From the NCBI GenBank assembly GCA_028287035.1, contig JAQBQL010000099.1:1-64000 (forward strand): a DNA stretch of 64,000 nucleotides. The letters run 5' to 3'. The DNA is from Labilithrix sp. (lineage in GTDB: Bacteria; Myxococcota; Polyangia; Polyangiales; Polyangiaceae). The translations under genes and the position numbers were made by a program. Of this stretch, positions 41,966 to 51,181 are shown in pieces (the first letter of the stretch is position 1; each line of letters starts with the position of its first letter). The notes under the pieces are model-generated. The model saw only the letters and a list, made by a program, of their open reading frames with translations. It searched no databases and was not told the origin of the DNA.

Positions 41966-43354
41966 TCAGCCGAGCATCTTCGCGGTGCGCCAGCCGCCGT
42001 ACCGGTAGTACGCGACCGACAGGACGAGCGCGGCGAGCGACCCGAGCGGGAAGCTCCACCAGATGCCATCGATCCCGATCGCCCTCGTCATCAGCACGGC
42101 GAAGGGGATGCGGAGCAGCCAGTACGAGATGAACAGGATGACGAGCGGCGGCACCACCGCGCCCGTCGAGCGCACCACGCTGCCGAGCACCATCGAGACG
42201 CCGAACAGCACGAACGACCACACCGCGATGGCGTTGAGGTGCATGCCGATGCGGATCGGCTCGGGGTCGGTCAAGAAGAGCGAGAGCGACTGCCGGCCGA
42301 GGACGTAGACGATCAGCGCCAGCGATCCGGTCAGCATCAGGTTGATACGGACGCCGCTCTTGGCGACCTCGCCGACGCGATCGAAGCGGCCCGCGCCGAC
42401 GTTCTGCGCGGCCATGGCGGACGCAGCCATGCCGATCGCGAGCGCCGGCATCTGGATGTAGTTCCACAGCTGGAGCGACGCCCCGTAGGCGGCCGCCGAT
42501 GCCGTGCCGTAGCCGTTGACGATCGCGAACATCACGATCGCCGAGGAGCTGAGGACGATCATCTGCAGGCCCATGGGGAGGCCCTTGGTGACCAGCGCGC
42601 GCAGGATCGTGCGGTCGATGCGCAGGAACCCGAGCTCGGCGCCGCGCAGCGTGAGCGGATGGTTGCGCCGGTACAGCGTGATCAGGATCGCGGTGAGGGC
42701 GGTGACGTTCGCGACCAGCGTCGCCGTCGCCGCCCCCGCAACGCCGAGCTTCGGGAAGGGGCCGAGCCCGAAGATGAGCACCGGGTTCAGAACGATGTCG
42801 AGACCCACCGAGATGAACGAGAACGTCAGCGGCGTGCGCGCGTCACCGGAGCCGCGGAGGACGATGGTGATGAACGCGAAGCAGATGATGAACGGCATCG
42901 CGACGAAGATGACGCGCAGGTAGGCGACCGCGAACGGGAGCGCGTCGGGCGGCGTGCGCATCCACGTCAGGAGCTGCGGAGACGCGAGGAAGCCGAAGAC
43001 GGAGACGAAGAGCGAGACCGCCACGAAGAATGTCGCGCTCGTGCCGACGACGCGCTTCGCCTGCAGCGCGTCCTGCGCGCCGATCGCCTGGCCGACGAGG
43101 ATCGCGGTCGCCATGCCGACGCCGAAGACCATGCCGATGAGGAAGAACATCAGCGTGTTCGCGTTCGACGTCGCGGTGAGGGCGGCGCTGCCGAGGTAGC
43201 GGCCGACCCAGATCGAGTTGATCGAGCCGTTGAGCGACTGCAGGACGTTGCTGAAGAGGATCGGCAGCGAGAAGACGAAGAGCGTCTTGCCGACCGCACC
43301 CTCGGTGAGGTTCGGGCGAGCGCGCGCCGGCTTCGGAGAGGCCACGATGGTCAT
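41966..43354 (-). CDS. MATE family efflux transporter
   Basis: 462 residues, twelve expected membrane spans. Two related halves show the MATE signs: LFVFSLPILFSNVLQSLNGS with NSIWVGRYLG at the N-terminus, and LVTKGLPMGLQMIVLSSSAI with GASLQLWNYIQMPALAIGMA at the start of the second half. It should export drugs or metabolites by Na+ or H+ antiport; the substrate is unknown. ATG 43354 overlaps the stop of the DUF2239 gene (ATGA), so both are translated together from the promoter at about 43936-43964. Confidence 0.93.
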   Translation of the reverse strand: MTIVASPKPARARPNLTEGAVGKTLFVFSLPILFSNVLQSLNGSINSIWVGRYLGSAALTATSNANTLMFFLIGMVFGVGMATAILVGQAIGAQDALQAKRVVGTSATFFVAVSLFVSVFGFLASPQLLTWMRTPPDALPFAVAYLRVIFVAMPFIICFAFITIVLRGSGDARTPLTFSFISVGLDIVLNPVLIFGLGPFPKLGVAGAATATLVANVTALTAILITLYRRNHPLTLRGAELGFLRIDRTILRALVTKGLPMGLQMIVLSSSAIVMFAIVNGYGTASAAAYGASLQLWNYIQMPALAIGMAASAMAAQNVGAGRFDRVGEVAKSGVRINLMLTGSLALIVYVLGRQSLSLFLTDPEPIRIGMHLNAIAVWSFVLFGVSMVLGSVVRSTGAVVPPLVILFISYWLLRIPFAVLMTRAIGIDGIWWSFPLGSLAALVLSVAYYRYGGWRTAKMLG

Positions 43355-43929
43355 GCGTTCTCGCTTTCGATCGACGGGGAAGCGGACAGCAGCCGCCACA
43401 GGTGCTTGCGCACGTCCTTGGGCCACGGCTCGACGAGGGCGCGCAGGCGCCATTCGTCGTTCGCGAACAGCGCGCGCGACGCCTCCTCGTAGCTCGGCAG
43501 GTTGCCGGCCACCGCGGTCATGAAGCGGTGCGCCGCCTCGCGGGCAAGGCGGGCCCGCTCCTCGCGCGGGTTCTTCTTGCGGGCCTCGTCGACGAGGCGC
43601 CGCAGCGCTGCCGAGATGCCGTTGGGCTGCGCCTCCAGCCATTCCCAGTGACGCGGCAGGAGCGAGACCTCGCGCGAGACCACGCCGAGCTTGGGACGGC
43701 CAGGCTTCGGCTTCGGCGCGAGGCGCAGCGCGGCGCGCTCGAGGACCTCGTCGGGGCTGCCGCGCAGATCGAAATCGACCTGGGACCCGGTCACGTCGTC
43801 GAAGAGCAGCACCGGCTCGCCGGGATCGCGATCGAAGCGCTTCTTCAGCGCGCGGAGCACCACGAGGAGCTCGCCGGCGGCGATGCATCTTCCCTCGAGG
43901 AAGGCCGAGAACGTCGGCGGAGCAGCCAT
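43351..43929 (-). CDS. DUF2239 family protein
   Basis: 192 residues, a DUF2239 member. Marks are TFSAFLEGRCIAAGELLVVL at the N-terminus, LLFDDVTGSQVDFDLRGSPD, then RPKLGVVSREVSLLPRHWEW and the closing AVAGNLPSYEEASRALFAND. The function is unknown; it may bind nucleic acid because the middle is basic (PKPKPGRPKLG). The ATG is at 43929, and a -10-like hexamer ends 6 bases upstream, so the mRNA may be leaderless. It overlaps the MATE gene. Confidence 0.9.
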   Translation of the reverse strand: MAAPPTFSAFLEGRCIAAGELLVVLRALKKRFDRDPGEPVLLFDDVTGSQVDFDLRGSPDEVLERAALRLAPKPKPGRPKLGVVSREVSLLPRHWEWLEAQPNGISAALRRLVDEARKKNPREERARLAREAAHRFMTAVAGNLPSYEEASRALFANDEWRLRALVEPWPKDVRKHLWRLLSASPSIESENA

Positions 43930-43935
43930 GCGCTG

Positions 43936-43978
43936 ATATCGCCCCCGTCCAGGGTCCTTGTCAATATCACCCGGGTGA
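43936..43978 (-). promoter_or_regulatory. Promoter and palindromic operator upstream of DUF2239
   Basis: On the minus strand, TTGACA (43964-43959), 17 bases and CGATAT (43941-43936) form a good sigma-70-type promoter; CGATAT ends 6 bases before the ATG at 43929. Immediately upstream of the -35, the perfect 12-bp palindrome TCACCCGGGTGA (43967-43978) looks like a repressor site, though it also contains the stop of the metallophosphoesterase gene. It is the cleanest promoter found outside lexA. Confidence 0.55.
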
Positions 43979-45781
43979 AACCTTCTCGCGCGGGTCCCAC
44001 GTCCAGCGGTCGACGAGCACCGGCGTCGAGCCGTCGAGCATGTCGTCCTTGCCGATCGCCCACCCGTCGACGCGCCCGTCGGGGTGCACGCGGAGCCTGA
44101 CGAAGTGCTTGAACCCCGGATGACCGAGCACCGTGAAGGCCTGCTGGTGCTCGAGTCCCATCGCGGCGAGCATCGCCAGGTAGAGGCCGAAGACCGCCGC
44201 TCCGCCGAAGGCGGTCGCGAGGATGACCGCCGGATCGCCGGCCATCGCCGGGAGCTGCTCGGTCGAGAAGCGAAGGCCCATCGGCAAGAGCCCGAGCGCC
44301 AGCCCGAAGGGGGCGGCGAGGAGCGCGATGGCGCGCTTGCCGTGACCCTGGTGCGCGACGAAGTAGAGCAGGACGCCGAGCACCAACGACAGGACGAGGG
44401 ACGTCGCGAAGAGCGCGCCGGTGCCCCGCCGCGCCGACGCGAGCTCGACCGCCGCGAGCAACGCCAGGGCGAGGTGCACGAGCCAGCCGGCGCGTCCGAC
44501 CGCGAGCTTCAGCGGCACCTGGGCCACGAGCTTGCGCGAGGCGGCGCCGCTCGGGTACGCGGCCTGGGGCTCCCCGGTCGCGGCGGGGTAGGGGCCGATG
44601 CGTGTACCATGCAAGAAGGCGCCGCCCCCCCCGGCGATGACGTGCAGCGAGCGCCCGACCTTGCGCCGCTCGTAGTGGTGGAAGTCGCCGGCGAGGAACA
44701 GCACGCGGTCCTTCTCGAGCCCGAGACGGCAGGCGCCGAGCATGCGCCAGCCCGGCTCGTTGCGGACGCCGTAGGCGAGCGCGGGATCGCCCGCGGTGAA
44801 GAGCACCGCCCGGTCGGGATGCGCCTTCCGCCACTTCGAGAAGTACGACCGCTGCCGGAAGTCGACGCGCCCGAGCTGCCGGTCGGCGCCGAACAGATCG
44901 AGACCGGGGGCGAGCGGCAGCGCGAAGTAGCTCGCCTCCTGCACGGGCACGTAGCCGCGGAGCACGAGGCGGCGGCGGTGGCGGACCGCGACGCCGGTGA
45001 AGAACGCGCGGACGCTCCGGAAGAAGCTCACCGCGGCGCCGAGCAGGATGCCCACCTCGTCCAGGTGCAGCTGCCGGGCCACGAGGCCGATCTTGCGGCC
45101 GGGGCGGCGTCGCAAGCGCTTGCTGATCCTGCTCGCGCGGTCGCGCCGCTCGGTGCGGAACGGCTCGTCGACGCGCCGGCGGAAGAGGCGACCGAAGCCG
45201 TCGAGCCCGTCGTACCAGTCGTGGTTGCCGGGCACCCCGAGCAGGACGCGCCGGCCCGCGCTGGCGCGCCGCTCCCGGAGCTGCTCGTTCCAGGGGAGGA
45301 CGAGCCGCTTGTAGATCTCGTCCGAGGTGGCCACCGGGTAGGCGATGTCGCCCCCGAAGAGGAGGACGTCGCCCCGTGGCAGAACGAGACGGTCGCCGGC
45401 CTCGTCCTCCGCGTCGTAGGTCGAGGCGACCATGGCCCCGACCGCGGCGCTGACGTCGCGGTCGTCGCCGGTGTCGGCCGCGAAGTCGATCCAGACCGGC
45501 CGCCCCAGGGCGGAGACGAGCGTCTCGCCGCTGCCGGGGGTGCCGAGGACCGCCAGGGAGGCGGCGAGGAGGTCCTCCGGCCGGTTCGGGCGCATCCAGT
45601 CGCGCGAGTCCACCGACTCGGTTGCGATCGCCCGTGCCGTAAAATTCCGGAGATGCCCGAACAGCGAGGTCACGCCGTACCAGCGGATCCCGAAGGGCGG
45701 GTGGGCCCCCTGGCGGAACACGAGCGGCTCGGGACGCTCGCCGCGCGGCTCGAGCCGGATCGGGCCAGGATCGATCGGCAC
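43967..45781 (-). CDS. Metallophosphoesterase with C-terminal membrane segments
   Basis: 604 residues from GTG 45781. The phosphoesterase motifs are DTGD at 103-106, GGD at 143-145 and GNHDWYDG at 185-192, followed by histidines LFLAGDFHHYERRK near 365, consistent with the two-metal calcineurin-like site. A hydrophobic block with several spans (about 430-530, VHLALALLAAVELASARRGT onwards) anchors or closes the C-terminus. The loops rich in Arg are typical of this GC-rich genome. The substrate (nucleotide, phospholipid or sugar phosphate) is unknown. It is upstream of DUF2239-MATE but reads from its own promoter in the 42-base gap to the divergent cupredoxin gene. Confidence 0.88.
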   Translation of the reverse strand: MPIDPGPIRLEPRGERPEPLVFRQGAHPPFGIRWYGVTSLFGHLRNFTARAIATESVDSRDWMRPNRPEDLLAASLAVLGTPGSGETLVSALGRPVWIDFAADTGDDRDVSAAVGAMVASTYDAEDEAGDRLVLPRGDVLLFGGDIAYPVATSDEIYKRLVLPWNEQLRERRASAGRRVLLGVPGNHDWYDGLDGFGRLFRRRVDEPFRTERRDRASRISKRLRRRPGRKIGLVARQLHLDEVGILLGAAVSFFRSVRAFFTGVAVRHRRRLVLRGYVPVQEASYFALPLAPGLDLFGADRQLGRVDFRQRSYFSKWRKAHPDRAVLFTAGDPALAYGVRNEPGWRMLGACRLGLEKDRVLFLAGDFHHYERRKVGRSLHVIAGGGGAFLHGTRIGPYPAATGEPQAAYPSGAASRKLVAQVPLKLAVGRAGWLVHLALALLAAVELASARRGTGALFATSLVLSLVLGVLLYFVAHQGHGKRAIALLAAPFGLALGLLPMGLRFSTEQLPAMAGDPAVILATAFGGAAVFGLYLAMLAAMGLEHQQAFTVLGHPGFKHFVRLRVHPDGRVDGWAIGKDDMLDGSTPVLVDRWTWDPREKVSPG

Positions 45782-45823
45782 ATGGAAGAGGATAGCCGTT
45801 CTGGGGTACCCTCGTCCGGCTCC

Positions 45824-46546
45824 ATGAAAAGGCGCGTAGCTTACGGTGTCCTCGTAGCCCTCTCCCTCCTATCGGTCGCCGGTCATGCCGGCGCCCCCAA
45901 CGTGAAGGGCAAGATCACCGGTCAGGAAAAGCTCCTGCCCGACGTGTACGCGGAGGCCGCGAAGACCGAGGCCCACCGCTGGACGTGGCGCGAGCCATCG
46001 CCGTCGGTGCAGGCGCAGTACCGCGTGCTGTCCGGCAATCCCTCGCGTGACCTCTGCATCGCCGCCACCGCGAGCGGCAACGCCGGCCCGCAGGAGGCGA
46101 TCCGCATGACGGTGACCGGCGGCCGCGTCTTCCCGAGCACCATCGTGGTCTCGCCGGGGACGCCGCTGGCCTTCAAGAACTTCGACCCGTTCAAGCACCG
46201 GCTCTACGTGGTGAACAACCCGAGCTTCAAGGCCGAGGACATGAACGCCGGCCAGGTCCGCTCGTGGTCCGCCACCGGCCCCGGCAAGTACGAGATCCGC
46301 GACGAGCTGTTCCCGACGGTCCGCACGTTCGTCATCGTCGATCCGCAGGTGGTGCAGGTGGCGTACCCGGGCCGCGACGGCGCGTTCGGGCTCACGCTCC
46401 CCGCCGGTGAGTACGTGCTGAAGGCGTTCTTCCAGGGCAAGCAGGTGGGCAAGGTCGTCCCCGTCAACGCGAAGGAGAAGACCGCCCTCGAGCTGAAGGA
46501 GCCCTTCAACGTCGGCGGTCCCGCGGAAGGGACCGAAGCCAAATGA
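45824..46546 (+). CDS. Exported cupredoxin-like protein
   Basis: 240 residues with a signal peptide (VLVALSLLSVAGHAG, cut near residue 23). The folded part contains beta strands of cupredoxin type: RMTVTGGRVFPSTIVVSPGT, then PLAFKNFDPFKHRLYVVNNP and a closing FGLTLPAGEYVLKAFFQGKQ. Copper ligands would be H, C and H/M; H near KHRLYV is visible but a second His and the Cys are not clear, so it may not bind copper. It overlaps the next gene by ATGA and is likely a periplasmic partner of it. Confidence 0.72.
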   Translation: MKRRVAYGVLVALSLLSVAGHAGAPNVKGKITGQEKLLPDVYAEAAKTEAHRWTWREPSPSVQAQYRVLSGNPSRDLCIAATASGNAGPQEAIRMTVTGGRVFPSTIVVSPGTPLAFKNFDPFKHRLYVVNNPSFKAEDMNAGQVRSWSATGPGKYEIRDELFPTVRTFVIVDPQVVQVAYPGRDGAFGLTLPAGEYVLKAFFQGKQVGKVVPVNAKEKTALELKEPFNVGGPAEGTEAK

Positions 46547-48438
46547 TGATCCTGTCCCGCATCTGGTACGTGATCCTCGCGCTGCTCCTCGCGGCTGCGT
46601 ACTACGTCGTGTCGCTCTCCGTCGGGCAGTACAACCGGCGCAACGCCTCGGCCATGGACGAGACGCTGAAGGCCGACAGCCAGGTCGTGAGCTGGGCGAT
46701 GCAGGTCGACGCGCGCCGTCGCCTCGACACGCTCTTCCTCGCGTCGGTCGATCCCAACGTCGGCAAGGCGCTGAAGGCGGCGAACGGCAAGGACGTCCCG
46801 GCGGCCGCGAAGGACGAGGGCGCGCGGGCGCTCAAGGCGTTCAACGACAAGCTCCCGCCCGAGTACAAGAACGACGTCCTCTTCATCGCCGACCGCGAGG
46901 GCCGGCTCGTCTCGCAGGTCGGCTACGACGCGGTCGCCGCCTACCCGGAGTTCGAGCTCGGGGGCTATGCCGCGGTGTTCGACGCGCTCCACGGCTTCTT
47001 CCGTGACGACACCTGGGTGTGGGGCGGGCGCATCGCGCGCGTCGTGGCGCGGCCCGTCGAGGACGAGGTCGGTCAGCCGCCGCTCGGCGCGGTCATCGGC
47101 CTGCGCTGGGTCGACACCTCCTTCGTCAAGGAGATCAGCAAGCGCACGCGCACGAACCTCGCGTTCTTCGCGCTCGGCCAGAGCGTCGCCACCGCGGCCG
47201 GCACCGAGGCGTTCGACGAGAAGTCGCTCGAGGCGCTCGGCAGCGACCTCAAGGCGGTGTCGGAGGACAAGGGCTTCCGCGAGAACGGCCGCACCGACGT
47301 GCGCCCGCTCGGCACGAACGACGCCGGCGGCGCGCTCTTCGTGCGCCTCCCCGGCGACGGCTGGGAGCTCGGCGCCGGCTTCGCGGTGGCGCGGAACAAG
47401 GTGTCGATCGGCAATGCCCTCGGCTTCATCAACGGCGCCGACGACCAGGACAAGCGCAACGTGAAGCTCTGGGTCGTCGCCCTCGTCGTCCTCGGGGCGG
47501 CCGGCATCGGCATTCTCTTCTCGTTCCTCGAGCACTCGCTGCCGATCGCCGAGATGGGACGTCAGGCCGAGCGCCTCAGGAAGGGCGAGATCGACGTGTT
47601 CCAGCTCCCGCGCTTCCGCGGCGGCCTTCGCCCGATCGCCACCGACATCAACGCCGGCATCCAGCGCGTCGTCGAGAAGGGCGGCGGGACCGCCCGCAAG
47701 CCCGCCGATCTCGAGTCGATCCTCGGCCCCGTGCCGGCGCAGCCGAACATGAGCGCGTTCTCCTTCCCGATGGCCGACGGCTCGGGTCCCGCGGCGCCGC
47801 CGGCGCACCAGGGTGGGTTCGCGAACGCGCCGACCGCGCCGATGCAGCAGTCGCCCGCCGCGCGCTTCCCGGGCGGTCCGCCGCCGCCCGCGGCCTCGCG
47901 TCCGAACGCCCCGCCGCCGCCCGCCGGCGCACGTCCGGCCGGTCCGCCCCAGCCCGGGTTCGGCAACAACGAACGCACCATGGCGATGATGAACGCGCCG
48001 CCCGCGCCGGGTTTCCAGGGCCCGCCGCCGAGCGCGTCCGCCGCGTCGCCGGGCGCGAACAAGCTGGGATCCTCGGGCACCGCGCCCGCGGCGTTCCCGT
48101 CGGGCCCGGCGAGCCAGCCGCGCGTCCCGCCGAAGAAGGAAGAGCCGGAAGAGGCCACGATGGTCGCGCAGCCCTCGGCCGACCTCATCGCCGCCACCGG
48201 CGGTCACAACACCGTCGCCGACCCGACCGCCGAGTGGCATCAGGTCTACGAGGAGTTCCTGCGCACGAAGCGTGAGTGCAACGAACCGACCGAGGGCCTC
48301 ACCTTCGAGAAGTTCCAGCAGACGCTGAAGAAGAACCGCGACGCGCTGATGCAGCGCCACGGGTGCAAGCGCGTGAAGTTCTCGGTCTACGTGAAGGAAG
48401 GGCGCGCGTCGCTCAAGGCCACGCCCGTCCGCGACTGA
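46543..48438 (+). CDS. MXAN_5187-like membrane protein with low-complexity middle
   Basis: 631 residues. An N-terminal membrane span (IWYVILALLLAAAYYVVSLS) starts an extracytoplasmic region of sensor type, about 30-300 (ENGRTDVRPLGTNDAGGALF), closed by a second span at about 305-325 (LWVVALVVLGAAGIGILFSF). The inside part has a HAMP-like helix (EMGRQAERLRKGEIDVFQLP), a long Pro/Ala/Gly-rich linker and a C-terminal domain with WHQVYEEFLRTKRECNEPTE and FEKFQQTLKKNRDALMQRHG. That last domain resembles the myxobacterial MXAN_5187 C-terminal family. It looks like a transmembrane signal or gliding-motility related receptor, but the role is unknown. Confidence 0.75.
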   Translation: MMILSRIWYVILALLLAAAYYVVSLSVGQYNRRNASAMDETLKADSQVVSWAMQVDARRRLDTLFLASVDPNVGKALKAANGKDVPAAAKDEGARALKAFNDKLPPEYKNDVLFIADREGRLVSQVGYDAVAAYPEFELGGYAAVFDALHGFFRDDTWVWGGRIARVVARPVEDEVGQPPLGAVIGLRWVDTSFVKEISKRTRTNLAFFALGQSVATAAGTEAFDEKSLEALGSDLKAVSEDKGFRENGRTDVRPLGTNDAGGALFVRLPGDGWELGAGFAVARNKVSIGNALGFINGADDQDKRNVKLWVVALVVLGAAGIGILFSFLEHSLPIAEMGRQAERLRKGEIDVFQLPRFRGGLRPIATDINAGIQRVVEKGGGTARKPADLESILGPVPAQPNMSAFSFPMADGSGPAAPPAHQGGFANAPTAPMQQSPAARFPGGPPPPAASRPNAPPPPAGARPAGPPQPGFGNNERTMAMMNAPPAPGFQGPPPSASAASPGANKLGSSGTAPAAFPSGPASQPRVPPKKEEPEEATMVAQPSADLIAATGGHNTVADPTAEWHQVYEEFLRTKRECNEPTEGLTFEKFQQTLKKNRDALMQRHGCKRVKFSVYVKEGRASLKATPVRD

Positions 48439-48534
48439 ACGACACGCGGGTGGCACTTTGTCCCGCGCCCGCGGGCCAGGTGCTCGGGCACTCGGCGGCC
48501 GACGCGAGCACAGCCCTTGCACCACGGCGTGGCG

Positions 48535-49374
48535 ATGGAACGCTCCGCTCTGCACCTCGAGATCCGCAATGCCCTCATGATCTCCGACGAGCTCGCTCGT
48601 CACGAGCACTCGCTCGGGAAGGACGAGCTCGCGGGGTCGCTCTCGGCGCTCCGGTCGGCGCTCGGCGACCTCGAACGTGACGTCGGGCGCTCGTACGACG
48701 ACTTCACCGCGCCCGAGCCGGCGGTGGTGGAGGCGGTCGAGCGCGCCCTCGAGTCCCTGATCATCCGCCGCGCCGAGGTGCCGCGTCACCTGCGCGCGCG
48801 CACCGAGCAGCTGCTCGGGTCGGCCGAGCGCGTGTCGATCGCGCTGTGGGATCCGGAGGAGCGCATCCCGTCGAAGCCGCTCCTCGGCCGGCTGCCGCTC
48901 GCGCGCGTGATCCCGCAGGACGTCCACAGCGGGCTCGACCACTTCCACGCCGCGGGCTTCGCGCTCAGCGCGGTGCTCGCGCGGACGACGCGCGGTCGCG
49001 CGGTCGGCGCCGCGCTCTCGGCGAGCCTGTTCGGCATGTCGGCGGTGACCGATTGCCGCGCGAGCGTGACCAAGCTCCTGCCCATCGAGATCCACGAGGG
49101 GATCGATCACGCGGCGGCGCTCACCGCGATCGCCGCGCCGTTCGTCCTCGGATACGCGAAGAAGGACCCGATCGCGTCGATGATCCAGATCGGCCTCGGC
49201 ATCGGCCATCTCGTCACCTCGCTCATCACCGACTACCGCGCGCACCACGGGCTGACCCTGCCGATCCGCTCCAAGGGCGGGCCCCACGAGGACGTCGCTG
49301 CAGCGCAGCAATCGACCCGCGTCGGGGTGGCCGCCGGCGAGATCCGCGTCCCGCTCGAAGGCGTCACGTCCTGA
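48535..49374 (+). CDS. Unrecognised protein with hydrophobic C-terminal half
   Basis: 279 residues from ATG 48535; in-frame TTG and GTG codons lie just upstream, so the start may be 2 to 6 codons earlier. The first 140 residues are helical and Glu/Arg/Leu-rich; the second half is hydrophobic in parts (LTAIAAPFVLGYAKKDPIAS, IGLGIGHLVTSLITDYRAH) and may insert in or lie on the membrane. I do not recognise a family. It follows the MXAN_5187-like gene by about 96 bases with no clear terminator, and is followed 28 bases later by the FadL-type gene. Confidence 0.65.
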   Translation: MERSALHLEIRNALMISDELARHEHSLGKDELAGSLSALRSALGDLERDVGRSYDDFTAPEPAVVEAVERALESLIIRRAEVPRHLRARTEQLLGSAERVSIALWDPEERIPSKPLLGRLPLARVIPQDVHSGLDHFHAAGFALSAVLARTTRGRAVGAALSASLFGMSAVTDCRASVTKLLPIEIHEGIDHAAALTAIAAPFVLGYAKKDPIASMIQIGLGIGHLVTSLITDYRAHHGLTLPIRSKGGPHEDVAAAQQSTRVGVAAGEIRVPLEGVTS

Positions 49375-49402
49375 CGTAGAAATGGTCTAGCTTGGCCGCA
49401 CG

Positions 49403-51124
49403 ATGCGGTCCCGCAGGCTCCTCTCGGTTCTTCTCGCGCTGGTCACGTCGGGCACGCTCGCCCGCGAAGCTCGGGCGTCGAACGTCACCGAGTTCCCGGA
49501 CAACGGCTCCGAGCAGATGGGTCGCGGCGGCGCGTGGGTCGCGCGCGCGTCCGACCCGCTCGCGACGATCTTCAATCCGGCGGGTCTCGCCGGCCAGGAG
49601 ACGAAGCTCACGCTGCAGAGCGCGATCATCTTCGAGCACACGTGCTTCACGCGCGTGAAGTCTGCGATCGACACCACCGCCGATCCGCTGGTCGGCCCCG
49701 GCGGCGTGTACCCGCGCGTGTGCAACGACATCCAGCCGACGCTGAACCCGCAGGTCGGTCTCACGTTCCGCGTGAACGACCGGCTCGGCATCGGCCTGCT
49801 CGTCATCGGTCCGAGCTCCTCGGGCGAGAAGACGTTCCCCGACTTCGTGAACGACGGAAGCGGCGCGCCGCAGGCCGCTCCGAACCGCTACATGCTCGTG
49901 CAGCAGTCCGGCATCATCGCGTTCCCGACGATCGGCATCGGCTACGAGGTGCTCGACAACCTGCGCCTCGGCGCGAGCTTCTCGTGGGGGTTCTCGCGCC
50001 TCAAGCTGTCGAGCGCGACGCTCTCGCTCAACTCGGACGCGACGACGCCCGCCGGCAACGACACGCGCGCGACGCTCCAGGTCCACGACTACTTCGTGCC
50101 CGGCTTCACGGTGGGCGGGCTCTACAGTGTCACGCGCAACGTCGACGTCGCCGGCTGGTACAAGTGGTCCGACGCGATCCGCGCCCGCGGCGACGCCGGC
50201 ACCGCGGCCTCGTTCTACACGAAGCAGAACGCGCAGGGCGACAGCAGCGGCGTCCGTCACGGCGACACCCTCTACGAGGATTGCGGCACCGGCCTGCCCA
50301 CGAAGGCATGCGGCGGCGGGCAGAACGCCACCGTGAAGATCGCGATCCCGATGGAGGCGAAGATCGGCGTCCGCTACCACCGGCCGCGCGGCCGTCCGGT
50401 CCCGATGCCCTACGCGATCCACCCCGACGCGACGCCCGAGGAGCGAGCGACGATCGAGGCCGCGGCCGAGCGTGACCGGCAGGCCGAGCAGCGCGCGCGC
50501 CACCTTCGCGACCCGCTCTCGCAGGACATCTTCGATCTCGAGGCCGACGTCACGTGGGCGAACAACTCGTCGCTCGACGCGATCGAGATCCGCTTCCCGG
50601 GCGACGCGACCGGCAAGGGCATCCTGCCGGTCGCCGGGGTCGCGGGCGGCGAGATCCCGCCCGTCGCCGACCAGAAGCGGAGCTACAAGGACGTCATCGG
50701 CGTCCGCGTCGGCGGAGACTACAACGTGCTCCCCGACCGGCTCGCGGTGCGCGCCGGCGCCTTCTACGAGTCGAGCGCGGTCAACCCGGCGTACCAGAAC
50801 ATCGACTTCATCGCGTCGTCACGCTTCGGCTTGAACGTGGGCGCCTCGTATCGCCTGCGCCTCGGCCAGGGCGAGAAAACGAGCGCGATCGAGCTCATGC
50901 TCGGCTACGGCCACGTGTTCTTCGCCGATCAGGAGCGCACCGACCCCTCCGCCAGCGGCGCGCCGGGCCTCGCCGGCACCTCCTGCAACGGCAGCACGGC
51001 GGTCCCGAGCACGCAGCAGTGCGCCGACGGCAACCCGCGCTATCGCACCAAGTGGCCGGTCAACCTCGGCACCATCACGAGCGCCGTCAACGTCATCAAC
51101 GTGGGCGCCTCGTATCGATTCTGA
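49403..51124 (+). CDS. FadL/TodX/OMPP1-family outer-membrane transporter
   Basis: 573 residues with a signal peptide (LLSVLLALVTSGTLAREARA). The mature N-terminus shows the hatch mark SNVTEFPDNGSEQMGRGGAW followed by ARASDPLATIFNPAGLAG, the NPA-type element of FadL/TodX channels that pass fatty acids or aromatics through the outer membrane. The rest is a 14-strand-type barrel ending INVGASYRF with the terminal aromatic Phe. It may serve uptake of hydrophobic nutrients such as the aromatic acids expected by the CoA ligase, a link only by inference. Confidence 0.92.
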   Translation: MRSRRLLSVLLALVTSGTLAREARASNVTEFPDNGSEQMGRGGAWVARASDPLATIFNPAGLAGQETKLTLQSAIIFEHTCFTRVKSAIDTTADPLVGPGGVYPRVCNDIQPTLNPQVGLTFRVNDRLGIGLLVIGPSSSGEKTFPDFVNDGSGAPQAAPNRYMLVQQSGIIAFPTIGIGYEVLDNLRLGASFSWGFSRLKLSSATLSLNSDATTPAGNDTRATLQVHDYFVPGFTVGGLYSVTRNVDVAGWYKWSDAIRARGDAGTAASFYTKQNAQGDSSGVRHGDTLYEDCGTGLPTKACGGGQNATVKIAIPMEAKIGVRYHRPRGRPVPMPYAIHPDATPEERATIEAAAERDRQAEQRARHLRDPLSQDIFDLEADVTWANNSSLDAIEIRFPGDATGKGILPVAGVAGGEIPPVADQKRSYKDVIGVRVGGDYNVLPDRLAVRAGAFYESSAVNPAYQNIDFIASSRFGLNVGASYRLRLGQGEKTSAIELMLGYGHVFFADQERTDPSASGAPGLAGTSCNGSTAVPSTQQCADGNPRYRTKWPVNLGTITSAVNVINVGASYRF

Positions 51125-51145
51125 CGGGCGCGCCGATCCTGAGTC

Positions 51146-51174
51146 TCGACGTCGCATCGTGCACTCGATAACCT
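51146..51174 (+). promoter_or_regulatory. Probable trxB promoter
   Basis: TCGACG (51146-51151), 17 bases, then TAACCT (51169-51174). TAACCT ends 7 bases before ATG 51182, so the mRNA would have almost no leader. The -35 matches the consensus at 4 of 6 bases. Confidence 0.4.
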
Positions 51175-51181
51175 TGCGGGC

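Noticed and set aside
48455..48475. CCCGCG-CC-CGCGGG as a terminator after the MXAN_5187-like gene.
   Set aside because: A two-base loop is too tight for a stable RNA hairpin of this form and no T-run follows.
46204..49311. A 1,000-codon minus-strand frame opposite the MXAN_5187-like gene.
   Set aside because: Same reason: low-complexity sequence and no family motifs, with real genes on the plus strand.
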